Part shown: in pieces, positions 6,554 to 13,148 of the stretch
Layout of the letters: every line of letters starts with the position of its first letter
Position numbering within the stretch: position 1 is the stretch's first letter
Source: a virus
Length of the DNA stretch: 37,067 nt
Reading direction: 5' to 3' (one strand)
IMG/VR virus record: IMGVR_UViG_3300009285_000034
Coordinates: 1-37,067 of that record
The notes under the pieces: generated by a model
The model's database searches: none
What the model saw: only the letters and a program-made list of their open reading frames with translations
What the model was told of the DNA's origin: nothing
Made by a program: the position numbers and the translations under genes

Positions 6554-6805
6554 ATGAAACGATCAGTAAATCTCAACAGGGCGAAGAAATCGGGAAGGCT
6601 CAATGCCAGCAATACCGCCGATCTTTTAGCACATTTCGGCGTGACGGCTGCCGAACTGCGCGCCTATGCCCGCAAGAACGCAGGCGACAGCCGCAAACGT
6701 TTTACCTGCCCGCGCTGTAACGTGTGGGTAGAAGCTGAGGTAAACAACTTCGACGGTGCAGCAGTTTGCCCATCCTGCGAGAATGAAGTACAGGTGCAAT
6801 CATGA
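6554..6805 (+). CDS. Zinc-ribbon protein (83 aa), first rightward gene
   Basis: AAGGAG precedes the ATG. The basic N-terminus (KRSVNLNRAKKSGR) and a helical middle (ADLLAHFGVTAAELRAYARK) resemble a DNA-binding helical segment. The C-terminus has CPRC and CPSC 22 residues apart, a zinc ribbon. As the first product of the strong rightward promoter it is likely an early regulator or host-interaction protein. Its TGA overlaps the next ATG. Confidence 0.75.
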   Translation: MKRSVNLNRAKKSGRLNASNTADLLAHFGVTAAELRAYARKNAGDSRKRFTCPRCNVWVEAEVNNFDGAAVCPSCENEVQVQS

Positions 6806-7050
6806 CCCTAATCGACCTCGAGAAAGCGGCCACTCTGGCCCGGCGTAAATTCGCCGATGTGGCCCATCTGCGCTATTCGCTGGACCCTGAGCAGGTGGAC
6901 CGCTACAAGCAGGCCCGTGCCGCAACGAACGAGGCCAGCACGGCCTATAGGCGGGAGTACATAGCGTGGGAGAGGGCGGTCGAACGGGAGCGTGACCGGC
7001 AGGAATGGGCGCGAGAGAACGCACAAGAGCAGATAGTGGAGCGGTGGTAA
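6802..7050 (+). CDS. Charged helical protein (82 aa)
   Basis: An arginine/glutamate-rich, almost wholly helical protein (for example YKQARAATNEASTAYRREY). The start overlaps the upstream stop (ATGA). It has no cysteine pairs or membrane segment. It is probably a coiled-coil adaptor; no family is recognised. Confidence 0.6.
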   Translation: MTLIDLEKAATLARRKFADVAHLRYSLDPEQVDRYKQARAATNEASTAYRREYIAWERAVERERDRQEWARENAQEQIVERW

Positions 7051-7349
7051 TGGCTCAACCAATGAATATCAATCTTGCCATGTGGACAGCCCGGCGGTAT
7101 GTTTGCGCCCGCTGCTGGCATCATCTTCTCCTTACGGTCCACGACGGGCAGGATTGGATTGAATGTTCGAACGCCGCCCGGTGTGATGGGCAAGGATACG
7201 TCACAAAATGGTATGCAGAGCGCCGGTTGGAGGAAAGTTATTGGGACCTACGCGATGCCCGCCAGAACTTACAGTCAATTCTCCCTGTGCAAACAGCCCC
7301 ACAATCAAAGCGCAGCGAGATGGAAATTTTATCCGAATTAGGTTATTAA
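7050..7349 (+). CDS. Zinc-binding hypothetical protein (99 aa)
   Basis: The ATG at 7050 overlaps the preceding TAA (TAATG). CARC at about residue 20 and two later cysteines (ECSNAARCDG) make a degenerate zinc ribbon in the first half. The second half is helical (RRLEESYWDLRDARQNLQ). The gene-start choice is by overlap and the nearby GGAGCGG. Function unknown. Confidence 0.65.
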   Translation: MAQPMNINLAMWTARRYVCARCWHHLLLTVHDGQDWIECSNAARCDGQGYVTKWYAERRLEESYWDLRDARQNLQSILPVQTAPQSKRSEMEILSELGY

Positions 7350-7359
7350 GGAGAATGCC

Positions 7360-8526
7360 ATGTCAATAAAAGGTCTTACCGATCGCGGATCTGCCTTTCC
7401 CGAAATTGGTTTTATCCGCAAGGGTGCTGCCAAAGACCCTGCTGCCAACCGGCCCGGCGCCGATCTCCAGCACTTCCGGGTTGAGTTTGAAGCTGATGAT
7501 CCGCGCGGCGCGAAGTTTATTGAGGTCTACGGCCCGAAGCCTACCGACATCAATATCATTTTCCCGTTCAATGAAATGGAGCGCAATTGGGATGCTTGGT
7601 TCGAGGCTTACACCGCCGGGCGCATGGTGGCCCGGTCGGACGGAGAATTTTTTACGTACCTGGTGGATATCAAAACTGGCGAACATGTGGTCATTAACGG
7701 CGTGGACGCCAACGGCGCGAAAGTTCCGCACCGCGAGATTGTAGGATCATACGCCAAGCAGAATGGGCAGGGTATGGAAGTGATCAAAATGAAACCAGTC
7801 GGACGGCTGAAGGTGGTCATCCCCGAGCTTCAATCTCTGGCCTACCTGACGGTTCATACCACGTCGATCTACGACATTATGAATATTTCCAGCCAACTTG
7901 AAGCGGTGCAGCAGATGAACTCGGGCCGGATTGCCGGCGTTCCACTGGTCATGCGCCGACGTAAGCGGACGATCTCCACACCTGATCCGAAAGACCGGTC
8001 AAAACGCGCCCGCCGGGAGAAGTCTTTGATCTCGATTGAAGCGAATCCTAAATGGGTAACAAAGATGCTGGCTTTCGTGGATATCCTGGCGCTGCCCGGC
8101 AATGGGTTGAACCTGCTGCCTGAAGGAGACTTGCCCGAGGAGAAATTTCCCGAACTGCCCGCGGGATCAGATAATGACGAGGACGAGGATACCCAATATT
8201 ATGACGAGATAGGGGATGATCCCCAGCCCGCCGAACCTTCCAACCTGGAAAAGGCCGAGGCGATCCCCACACTGGCGACGCCGGCGGTGACCGCTGAACT
8301 TGTTTATACCGCCCCGCTGGGTAAGATAGGGAAAAACTTATACCCTTCCACATGGGGGCTGTACATCATGCCGAAGCTGAAAGAATTAATCGACGTGGAC
8401 GGCAAGCCGATCAACGGTTTCCACCTTGACGGCATCCTGGCCGGGCTGAGATTGCCGCAAGATACCGCGCCGGTCAAAGTGTTGGAAGCGGTCGCCGCGC
8501 ACCTGGCAGCGAAATCTGCCGCCTAA
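7360..8526 (+). CDS. gp3 / recombination-directionality-factor-like protein
   Basis: This 388-residue protein opens KGLTDRGSAFPEIGFIRKG and continues with a beta-rich domain, a middle reading IAGVPLVMRRRKRTISTP then RREKSLISIE, an acidic linker (about 265-295) and a helical C-terminal domain. The N-terminal two-thirds resembles the phage gp3-type RDF family, named for the phiC31 factor that reverses serine-integrase recombination. No integrase is present, and many family members lie among DNA-metabolism genes, so a role in phage DNA transactions is as likely. The family call rests on remembered motif similarity. Confidence 0.55.
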   Translation: MSIKGLTDRGSAFPEIGFIRKGAAKDPAANRPGADLQHFRVEFEADDPRGAKFIEVYGPKPTDINIIFPFNEMERNWDAWFEAYTAGRMVARSDGEFFTYLVDIKTGEHVVINGVDANGAKVPHREIVGSYAKQNGQGMEVIKMKPVGRLKVVIPELQSLAYLTVHTTSIYDIMNISSQLEAVQQMNSGRIAGVPLVMRRRKRTISTPDPKDRSKRARREKSLISIEANPKWVTKMLAFVDILALPGNGLNLLPEGDLPEEKFPELPAGSDNDEDEDTQYYDEIGDDPQPAEPSNLEKAEAIPTLATPAVTAELVYTAPLGKIGKNLYPSTWGLYIMPKLKELIDVDGKPINGFHLDGILAGLRLPQDTAPVKVLEAVAAHLAAKSAA

Positions 8527-8537
8527 CTAGGCAACCC

Positions 8538-8560
8538 CTGGCGGGATACATTACCGCCAG
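8538..8560 (+). other. Stem-loop after the RDF-like gene
   Basis: A perfect 7-bp stem (CTGGCGG at 8538, CCGCCAG at 8554) with a 9-base loop, 12 bases after the stop codon. No T-run follows, so it is not a classical intrinsic terminator. It may protect the upstream mRNA 3' end or belong to the larger structure that follows. Confidence 0.45.
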
Positions 8561-8567
8561 ATTGCAA

Positions 8568-8670
8568 TGCCAATCTGCCGTTTCGACAATGCGCTACCGG
8601 ATATGGCGAAAGCCCTCTAGAGCGTCCGAAAACATCCGGGTATGTCTAAGGATTAGACGGCAGGTTGGCA
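8568..8670 (+). ncRNA. Structured leader RNA candidate upstream of the 8692 gene
   Basis: A 14-bp closing stem pairs 8568-8581 with 8657-8670 (one G-U). Within it, CCGGAT at 8597-8602 pairs with ATCCGG at 8634-8639, enclosing a GGC-GAAA-GCC tetraloop hairpin (8605-8614) and the palindrome CTCTAGAG. GTCTAA-GGA-TTAGAC (8644-8658) is a further hairpin sharing two bases with the closing stem. The AGGAGG ribosome site of the next gene follows 11 bases later. The second possible partner TCCG at 8625 gives an alternative fold. No known riboswitch is recognised. The gap 8527-8691 holds no ORF. Confidence 0.5.
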
Positions 8671-8691
8671 ACTGACAGACAGGAGGACACA

Positions 8692-9024
8692 ATGGCTGAT
8701 GATTATGAAGATATTTTCGACGCCGACGCTATGGCTGATCCTATGAGATCAGGAGCCTTTATGATTGTCGATGAACGCAGACGACAAATATATGGCGAAG
8801 GTTATACTGAACAACACGACGACCAACATACTAATGGCGAATTGGGACGGGCTGCATCTGCGTATATTTATGCGAATAATTTTCAATTGGGAATCAGGCT
8901 TTGGCCTTTTGAACGAGGAATATTCAGGCCAACCACAACGATAAAAAATCTTGTTAAGGCAGGAGCACTCATTGCAGCAGAGATAGATCGGTTAAAAAGA
9001 GCACAACGGGAAAATCTACCTTGA
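8692..9024 (+). CDS. Conserved phage protein with ERRRQI and HDDxH motifs (110 aa)
   Basis: AGGAGG precedes the ATG at 8692. The motif series VDERRRQIYGEGYT, HDDQHTNGELGRAA and LVKAGALIAAEIDRL matches a widespread, functionally unassigned phage protein whose hallmark is the HDDxH plus GEL cluster. The histidine/aspartate cluster could bind metal. The N-terminus is acidic. It sits directly downstream of the structured leader. Confidence 0.7.
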   Translation: MADDYEDIFDADAMADPMRSGAFMIVDERRRQIYGEGYTEQHDDQHTNGELGRAASAYIYANNFQLGIRLWPFERGIFRPTTTIKNLVKAGALIAAEIDRLKRAQRENLP

Positions 9025-9052
9025 TGACAATTTGCAACTAACAGGAGGCATA

Positions 9053-9262
9053 ATGCAAAGCGTCGACTTTATGGACACCAGACTCGACCCGCCCGATTAC
9101 CCTACGCGCGGCGAGTGTGACCACTGCGGCGACGAGTATTCATATGACGATCTGACCCGCAGAGGCACGCCAGGCAGCTACGAATGGCTGTGCGATGACT
9201 GCATTGAGGCAGAGGACAGGGCGAATGATTTGGATCTTGACGATGACGATATGCCGTTTTAG
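9053..9262 (+). CDS. Acidic zinc-ribbon protein (69 aa)
   Basis: AGGAGG precedes the ATG at 9053. CDHC and CDDC 24 residues apart form a zinc ribbon. The C-terminus is strongly acidic (DLDLDDDDMPF) and ends with a phenylalanine, a terminus reminiscent of ssDNA-binding-protein tails that dock DNA repair enzymes. That likeness is suggestive only. Function unknown. Confidence 0.65.
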   Translation: MQSVDFMDTRLDPPDYPTRGECDHCGDEYSYDDLTRRGTPGSYEWLCDDCIEAEDRANDLDLDDDDMPF

Positions 9263-9281
9263 CCAGGCAAAGGAGGGTAAG

Positions 9282-9590
9282 GTGAAATATCGCGACCTTG
9301 CATTATCAAAGACAGAATACAAAGGCCGTCCGACTGAGGCAATTGACGCTTTTTGTCCGTGTCGACCGTGCTGGCATCCCCATGATTTCGGGTATCTAGA
9401 TAGACAGGGGAAATGGATTATGCGGATGTGTTGCGCGACAAATTGCAAGAACGGGTGCCCGCCAGTCGAGAGACGGCAGGCGGTACATACATTCCATGTG
9501 GAAAAACGCAAATGCGTCCATTGTGGAACGAAGAAACCAACCAAGAAAGAATTGGCCGCCATTGCCAAAGCGACTGGAGAACTATCATGA
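9282..9590 (+). CDS. Cysteine-rich protein (102 aa), GTG start
   Basis: A GTG at 9282 lies five bases after GGAGGGTAAG and gives a protein free of the low-quality upstream reading. It has CPCRPC, CCATNCKNGC and a final CVHC, enough for two zinc sites, and a lysine-rich C-terminal helix (KKPTKKELAAIAKA). Its TGA overlaps the next ATG. No named family recognised. Confidence 0.6.
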   Translation: MKYRDLALSKTEYKGRPTEAIDAFCPCRPCWHPHDFGYLDRQGKWIMRMCCATNCKNGCPPVERRQAVHTFHVEKRKCVHCGTKKPTKKELAAIAKATGELS

Positions 9591-9694
9591 CGCAACAACA
9601 ACTGATCGACGCAATCAAACTCGCCCTGATATGGGCGGAGAATCCCGTAGCACGGGCGATACTCGAACAGGCATTGGCGGAGGCGGAGGAATGA
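9587..9694 (+). CDS. Amphipathic helical microprotein (35 aa)
   Basis: The ATG at 9587 overlaps the preceding stop and the TGA overlaps the next ATG, so the ORF is framed on both sides by coupled genes. It is a single amphipathic helix ending EQALAEAEE. The GGCGGAGG near its end is the ribosome site for the next gene, so it may act mainly as a coupling ORF. Confidence 0.55.
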   Translation: MTQQQLIDAIKLALIWAENPVARAILEQALAEAEE

Positions 9695-10038
9695 CACATT
9701 CACGTGGACCGTGGAGATCAACATTTGGGTTACGTTCTGAAAGAGGAGTTCGCAATATAGATGGATTTATCTGTTTTATTACCAAGCCTTCGCATTATCC
9801 TGATCAGGATGAACGTTATGAAAGAGAGATGACTGAATATAAAGATGACGCCAGGTTGATTGCGGCGAGTCCGGATTTGCTGGAGGCGTGCAAGAAGGCA
9901 GTAGATGCGTTGCGATCATTGGACATTGACGCTTTCGGCGCAGGCACAAATTCTGACGGGATGCGCTGGCCTATTCGTGATGAAATCATTGACCATATTT
10001 GCGCCGCAATTGCCAGGGCGGAGGCATCCGATGAATGA
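9691..10038 (+). CDS. Phage protein with DLLEAC helix domain (115 aa)
   Basis: The start at 9691 has GGCGGAGGA upstream. The N-terminal half (THSRGPWRSTFGLRSERG) precedes ARLIAASPDLLEACKKA and a C-terminal ICAAIARAEA helix. The SPDLLEAC plus AIARAEA pair is a common small phage helical domain of unknown role; the protein at 11636 carries the same elements fused to a zinc ribbon. Its stop overlaps an ATG at 10031. Confidence 0.7.
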   Translation: MTHSRGPWRSTFGLRSERGVRNIDGFICFITKPSHYPDQDERYEREMTEYKDDARLIAASPDLLEACKKAVDALRSLDIDAFGAGTNSDGMRWPIRDEIIDHICAAIARAEASDE

Positions 10039-10102
10039 CGGCCAGCAAATAAACACCTCCACGGCTAAAGCCGAGGGCTTTGTCCCTGGCGCTGCACGAT
10101 AG
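10031..10102 (+). pseudogene. Probable phage gene start cut by the tnpB element
   Basis: The ATG at 10031 overlaps the upstream stop in the usual ATGA manner, but the frame runs after about seven codons into the conserved right end of the tnpB element and stops at 10102. On the other side of the element, phage sequence in frame with the 11272 gene begins again (FVGISLEAE before MKINFK). The original gene may have been one ORF interrupted by insertion. The ribosome site at 11272 probably restores expression. This is inference. Confidence 0.4.
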
Positions 10103-10190
10103 ACTGTGCACCCGAGACGTTTGGCCGGTTTACAACGGCCCTGCCGCTAATATTCACGGCAGCGATGTGATCGGCAAGTCCAGAGAACCC
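10045..10190 (-). ncRNA. Putative omega RNA (reRNA) of tnpB
   Basis: In this superfamily the guide RNA scaffold is made from the 3' end of tnpB and the right end of the element, ending in a conserved hairpin, with the guide copied from DNA just outside. Here the hairpin at 10059-10076 overlaps the tnpB stop codon. The guide would therefore read phage sequence below about 10045 on the minus strand (GCTGGCCGTCATTCATC). The 5' boundary is a guess. Confidence 0.45.
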
Positions 10191-11180
10191 GCACGATACA
10201 CAGGAGAAAACGGATTGAGAAGGACGATTGGCTTTATCGATATGGCCGCAAGCCGGACAGGCTCTGGATGTGTTGCGCGGATCAACCGCAACAATCTTGA
10301 CCCCATTCAGCCTCGCTTTGTATTCGAGGAAGGTACGCAATTGAAAGAACGACCAGCTATGCAAAGTTGCTCTCTGAGACCGACGAAACGTTACCCGATC
10401 GTGAATACCGCCAAGCTCTTCGATGGCAATACCGCGCCCGGTGTCTTTGGCCTTAGCAACAATACTTTTGCTGATGTTGTGATTTGTCCAGGTAGCGAAC
10501 CTGTGTTCTTTTCCGGAGAGTTTTTTCAAAAGGCGGCGGCTGGATTTCGTGCCTTTCTTCTGCAATTTCTGACGCAGTTGGCGATGCCGATAGCGCACGC
10601 CTTTCATAGATTTCCCTTGAAAGATTTCCCCATCACTATCTACGGCAATATTAGCAATGCCCATATCTACGCCAAGAAATCCATCGATATCTTTTGTTTC
10701 CGGGGTCTCGATATCGCAAACAGCCATGAGGTAAAACTTTCCTTCAACCAAGCAGAGGTCGCTTTCCCCGCGTTGACCCTGGAGCAAATCTCTTTGGCGG
10801 TCCCCGCAAACAAACGGGATTGTTTTTCTACCTTCGAGTGTCCAGATAGAAACAGTCGAGGCCGTCAGGTTATAGGAGAGGATGCGAGAATCGTAGGAGA
10901 TAGAACCAAATGGTTTGAAAACTCTCATCCCAGCCTTGCCAACTTTGTAGGCATCGGCCACTTTAGAGATACAGCGGACAACAATCTGCGCCGTAAGAGG
11001 AAACTTCTCCCGAGTGGCATGATACGCGATTTTATGGAGGGAAAATTGATGAAATGTATATTTCTCCCAGGCGAGACCGCTGATGTAATTTGCAGCAGCA
11101 TTCGTCATTTCAAGAGTATGTTTGAGCAATTCTTTCTGTTCGGGAGTGGATATAAGTTTCACTTGTGCAACGAGTTTCAT
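10065..11180 (-). CDS. tnpB: TnpB RNA-guided endonuclease
   Basis: From the ATG at 11180 this 371-residue protein has the TnpB N-terminal domain, then a split RuvC nuclease with D172 (VDMGIANIAV), E254 (AIEELGG) and D337 (LADHIAAVNI). A zinc finger, C308-C311 and C327-C330, lies between the last two. All catalytic and zinc residues are present, so it should be active rather than a nuclease-dead repressor. TATAAT at 11192-11187 lies only six bases before the ATG, predicting a leaderless mRNA. The TTG at 11204 is a less likely start. Confidence 0.93.
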   Translation of the reverse strand: MKLVAQVKLISTPEQKELLKHTLEMTNAAANYISGLAWEKYTFHQFSLHKIAYHATREKFPLTAQIVVRCISKVADAYKVGKAGMRVFKPFGSISYDSRILSYNLTASTVSIWTLEGRKTIPFVCGDRQRDLLQGQRGESDLCLVEGKFYLMAVCDIETPETKDIDGFLGVDMGIANIAVDSDGEIFQGKSMKGVRYRHRQLRQKLQKKGTKSSRRLLKKLSGKEHRFATWTNHNISKSIVAKAKDTGRGIAIEELGGIHDRVTFRRSQRATLHSWSFFQLRTFLEYKARLNGVKIVAVDPRNTSRACPACGHIDKANRPSQSVFSCVSCGFSGLADHIAAVNISGRAVVNRPNVSGAQSIVQRQGQSPRL

Positions 11181-11271
11181 AGTGGTATTATACCATATAT
11201 TCAAGGAATTGAAAGAAGAGGGCGGTTATCCCCCCCCCGGATTATTTGTGGGTATTTCACTGGAGGCGGAA

Positions 11272-11487
11272 ATGAAAATTAATTTCAAGGATTGGTGGGC
11301 CAAAATATTTTCCCCGAGACTGCGTGAGTTCGGCAGTCGCCCGACTTACGCGCGTATGCCTACGGCTATGCACAATGGCGCTGGTGGGATGGGGATTACC
11401 CGCGCAAGTCACGAGGAAAGCAAGGCTGCTCGCGTGATGTCTGCCCGTTCAAGGCGCATCAATCGCGGAGGGAGCAAGCGGAAATGA
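11272..11487 (+). CDS. Basic hypothetical protein (71 aa)
   Basis: GGAGG precedes the ATG. The N-terminus has aromatic residues (FKDWWAKIFSPRLREFG), the middle is glycine/methionine-rich (HNGAGGMGITR) and the C-terminus strongly basic (RSRRINRGGSKRK). The frame is open upstream to the tnpB left end, so a longer ancestral gene is possible. Its TGA overlaps the next ATG. No family recognised. Confidence 0.65.
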   Translation: MKINFKDWWAKIFSPRLREFGSRPTYARMPTAMHNGAGGMGITRASHEESKAARVMSARSRRINRGGSKRK

Positions 11488-11549
11488 TCTTAATCTGTGG
11501 CGGTATCTGGATAATCGGCTGGATAATCGGAGCAGCCTGGCTGTGGTGA
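11484..11549 (+). CDS. Single-pass membrane microprotein (21 aa), before an in-frame TGA
   Basis: GGAGGGAGC lies upstream of the ATG at 11484, which overlaps the preceding TGA. The peptide is almost pure isoleucine, tryptophan, glycine and alanine (ICGGIWIIGWIIGAAWLW), a transmembrane helix. The stop is TGA followed by CAATTG. The same frame continues without another stop to 11639, where its TGA overlaps the next gene start, suggesting the two parts form or once formed one 51-residue protein. Confidence 0.6.
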   Translation: MILICGGIWIIGWIIGAAWLW

Positions 11550-11552
11550 CAA

Positions 11553-11639
11553 TTGAAACAGGCCAAAGAGGGCTGGGAAGATCCTGAGACGATGACGTTC
11601 CACCCGGGTAAGAAAGAAAATAAGGAGGCGACAAAATGA
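11553..11639 (+). CDS. Hydrophilic tail ORF in frame with the membrane microprotein
   Basis: In the same frame after the TGA at 11547-11549, codons from TTG 11553 encode KQAKEGWEDPETMTFHPG and a lysine/glutamate-rich end (28 residues). It closes with TGA in an ATGA overlap with the 11636 gene, the signature of a real upstream cistron. There is no good ribosome site for the TTG. Expression may come from read-through, coupled reinitiation, or not at all if the TGA is a mutation. Confidence 0.45.
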   Translation: MKQAKEGWEDPETMTFHPGKKENKEATK

Positions 11640-11929
11640 ACGATTTTCAATGTCCTGAATGTGACGCAATTTTTCACATGGATGATGTGGATTTACCGGC
11701 GGATATGTCGCCAATTATGTGTCCTGATTGCGGATATAACGGCTGCAAGATGGCGCAGACCGAGGTAGACGCCCTGCGCGCCCAAAACGCGGAACTGATC
11801 GAGGCGTGTAAGGCGTTGGTGCATTACAGCGAACGTAATACGTTGAATTTTCAGCTTGAAAAACTAAGCGATTTTGTTGACGCAATCCGCGCCGCCATCG
11901 CAAAGGCCGCCAAAGTGGAGGGGAAATGA
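11636..11929 (+). CDS. Zinc ribbon fused to phage LIEAC helix domain (97 aa)
   Basis: AAGGAGG precedes the ATG. CPEC and CPDC 23 residues apart make an N-terminal zinc ribbon, followed by NGCKM. A coiled helix (VDALRAQNAELIEACKALV) and a terminal AIRAAIAKA helix match the helical elements of the 9691 gene product. This is a domain combination rather than simple paralogy. Its TGA overlaps the next ATG. Role unknown. Confidence 0.7.
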   Translation: MNDFQCPECDAIFHMDDVDLPADMSPIMCPDCGYNGCKMAQTEVDALRAQNAELIEACKALVHYSERNTLNFQLEKLSDFVDAIRAAIAKAAKVEGK

Positions 11930-12180
11930 GCGACGATTACGACTTAGACGATACCCCATGCCCGAAATGTGGAAGGAGTCCTACGCATTACCGTACCTGT
12001 CAGGAATTGGGTTGTAATGATGGCCGGATCAATCAGTACGAAGAAGATCCACTTTGGTACGACCCCGATGATGAAGATATGTGCATGGAATGCGCGGGAA
12101 CTGGTGTCGAGGTTTGGTGTCCTGGTTGCGGTTTGAATATCCAAAAATATCGGGCGACGCATCCAAAGGCCGCCAAGTGA
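11926..12180 (+). CDS. Multi-CxxC zinc protein (84 aa), DnaJ-finger-like
   Basis: Motifs CPKCG, TCQELGCNDG, CMECAGTG and CPGCG in order resemble the repeated CxxCxG fingers of DnaJ-type zinc domains, though shortened and separated by an acidic patch (DPDDEDM). It could bind two zinc ions. Start and stop overlap both neighbours. The function is unassigned; a host-factor-binding role is possible. Confidence 0.7.
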   Translation: MSDDYDLDDTPCPKCGRSPTHYRTCQELGCNDGRINQYEEDPLWYDPDDEDMCMECAGTGVEVWCPGCGLNIQKYRATHPKAAK

Positions 12181-12461
12181 ACGAGCTTCTTTTCTTCCTC
12201 TCCGGTGTAGCCCTCGTCGCCCTGATCTTCGCCGTTGGCGTTGCCCTCTCGCGCAGGACGCGCCAGGATCAGGACGTCACGGGATCGATGGGCAAGGGTC
12301 ATGCACCGGCGTACTACAAGCCACCGCCGCCCAGGCCGTCGCAGTTGGAGATATTCCACCGCGAGTACGTCAAGCGCGGATGGATGGGGCCAACGGCTGA
12401 GGATCGCGCTGAGGATGAGCGGCGGCTGGACGTGTACCGGGAATATTTGGATGGGAAATAA
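12177..12461 (+). CDS. Single-pass membrane protein (94 aa), GTG start
   Basis: The GTG at 12177 overlaps the preceding TGA (GTGA). The N-terminus is a membrane helix (LLFFLSGVALVALIFAVGVAL) followed by arginines. The rest is a hydrophilic, proline-rich cytoplasmic tail (YYKPPPPRPSQLEIFHREY) with charged helices. Several single-pass proteins cluster at this end of the rightward arm. A role in host envelope takeover or superinfection control is possible but not shown. Confidence 0.6.
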   Translation: MNELLFFLSGVALVALIFAVGVALSRRTRQDQDVTGSMGKGHAPAYYKPPPPRPSQLEIFHREYVKRGWMGPTAEDRAEDERRLDVYREYLDGK

Positions 12462-12485
12462 ACCACCGCCCTATTCCATGAGGTT

Positions 12486-12525
12486 GTGCCAGGATTAGCA
12501 AACCGCTGGCGCACGCACGCTTTTT
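12486..12525 (+). terminator. Possible weak terminator or leader hairpin
   Basis: GTGCCAG at 12486 pairs with CTGGCGCAC at 12506 with a two-base bulge. A TTTTT run lies at 12521-12525, six bases after the stem. It sits in the 80-bp gap before the GTG at 12543, so it could partly terminate the upstream operon. The distance of the T-run from the stem lowers confidence. Confidence 0.35.
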
Positions 12526-12542
12526 GAAAGGAATTAGCCTTT

Positions 12543-13127
12543 GTGAATAACAAGCCCCGCCTATCACCCGCGATAATCTGCATCATCCTGGCTGGTATCA
12601 GTCGTCAATTTTTAGGACTGGAAGAAACTGGGCCGATTGCTCTATTCTTCGCGCTAGTCATTGCTAGCGGGTCTTTTGCGATAAACTGGCTGGTCAGAGA
12701 GACGATAGCCCGGTGGGGGGAGTGGAAGAAGGCGAACAACACGGAGTATCAGACCATCACCGCCGACACTCAGCGTCTGACTGCCGCCGGTAAACTCACT
12801 ACTGAGCAGATCTCGGCGCTGAATAATGCGAGCGTGCGGCATATTTTAGTGCCTGGAGCCAAAGACGCACGCTCCAAAAGGTATATCGAGCTACTCGACC
12901 GGCGGATTGACGAGGAATTTGTCTATACTTTCTTCGCGGCTGGAGTGGGGGATTACCTGCCGCCCATCCGCACCTGGGGAGATGGAAGCCGCGAGCGACT
13001 GGATGCAGATGCACTGACTGGGTATTTTATTGAGCAGCACTATGCTGAGCCTGCCAAAGGCCCGAAGCCTGCCAGGTGGGTGAATAGGCCGGGGGCGATA
13101 GTCAAGATAGAAGTGGACGAAACATAA
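12543..13127 (+). CDS. Membrane-anchored hypothetical protein (194 aa), GTG start
   Basis: Two hydrophobic helices near residues 9-25 and 32-52 form a membrane hairpin, followed by a coiled segment (about 55-90) and a soluble domain of about 100 residues. The latter contains ILVPGAKDARSKRYIELLDRR and a proline-rich end. GTG at 12543 has AAAGGAA upstream. The shape is that of a membrane-tethered soluble domain. No family is recognised. Confidence 0.6.
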   Translation: MNNKPRLSPAIICIILAGISRQFLGLEETGPIALFFALVIASGSFAINWLVRETIARWGEWKKANNTEYQTITADTQRLTAAGKLTTEQISALNNASVRHILVPGAKDARSKRYIELLDRRIDEEFVYTFFAAGVGDYLPPIRTWGDGSRERLDADALTGYFIEQHYAEPAKGPKPARWVNRPGAIVKIEVDET

Positions 13128-13148
13128 TAATATAAAGGATGGTGAACG

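Larger units (their letters stand above)
10043..11250 (-). mobile_element. IS200/IS605-superfamily element, tnpB only (IS1341-like)
   Basis: A stand-alone tnpB gene without tnpA, oriented against the surrounding rightward operon. The right end carries the hairpin CCACGGC-TAAA-GCCGAGG (10059-10076) typical of this superfamily. The left-end region contains GGGCGG followed by a run of nine C. CAAATAA near 10045 and TTATTTG near 11243 mark approximate edges; exact ends cannot be set without an empty site. Movement would require TnpA in trans. Confidence 0.75.

Noticed and set aside
11231-11239. Run of nine C as a phase-variable tract
   Set aside because: It is outside any gene frame at the tnpB element's left end and is more likely part of that end.
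10080-11282. 400-codon ORF on the plus strand
   Set aside because: It is the antisense shadow of tnpB, whose catalytic motifs and right-end hairpin leave no doubt about the coding strand.
11484-11639. TGA recoded as tryptophan in this phage
   Set aside because: Many clear genes (RNase HI, methyltransferase, small zinc proteins) end in TGA overlapping the next start, so TGA is a normal stop.
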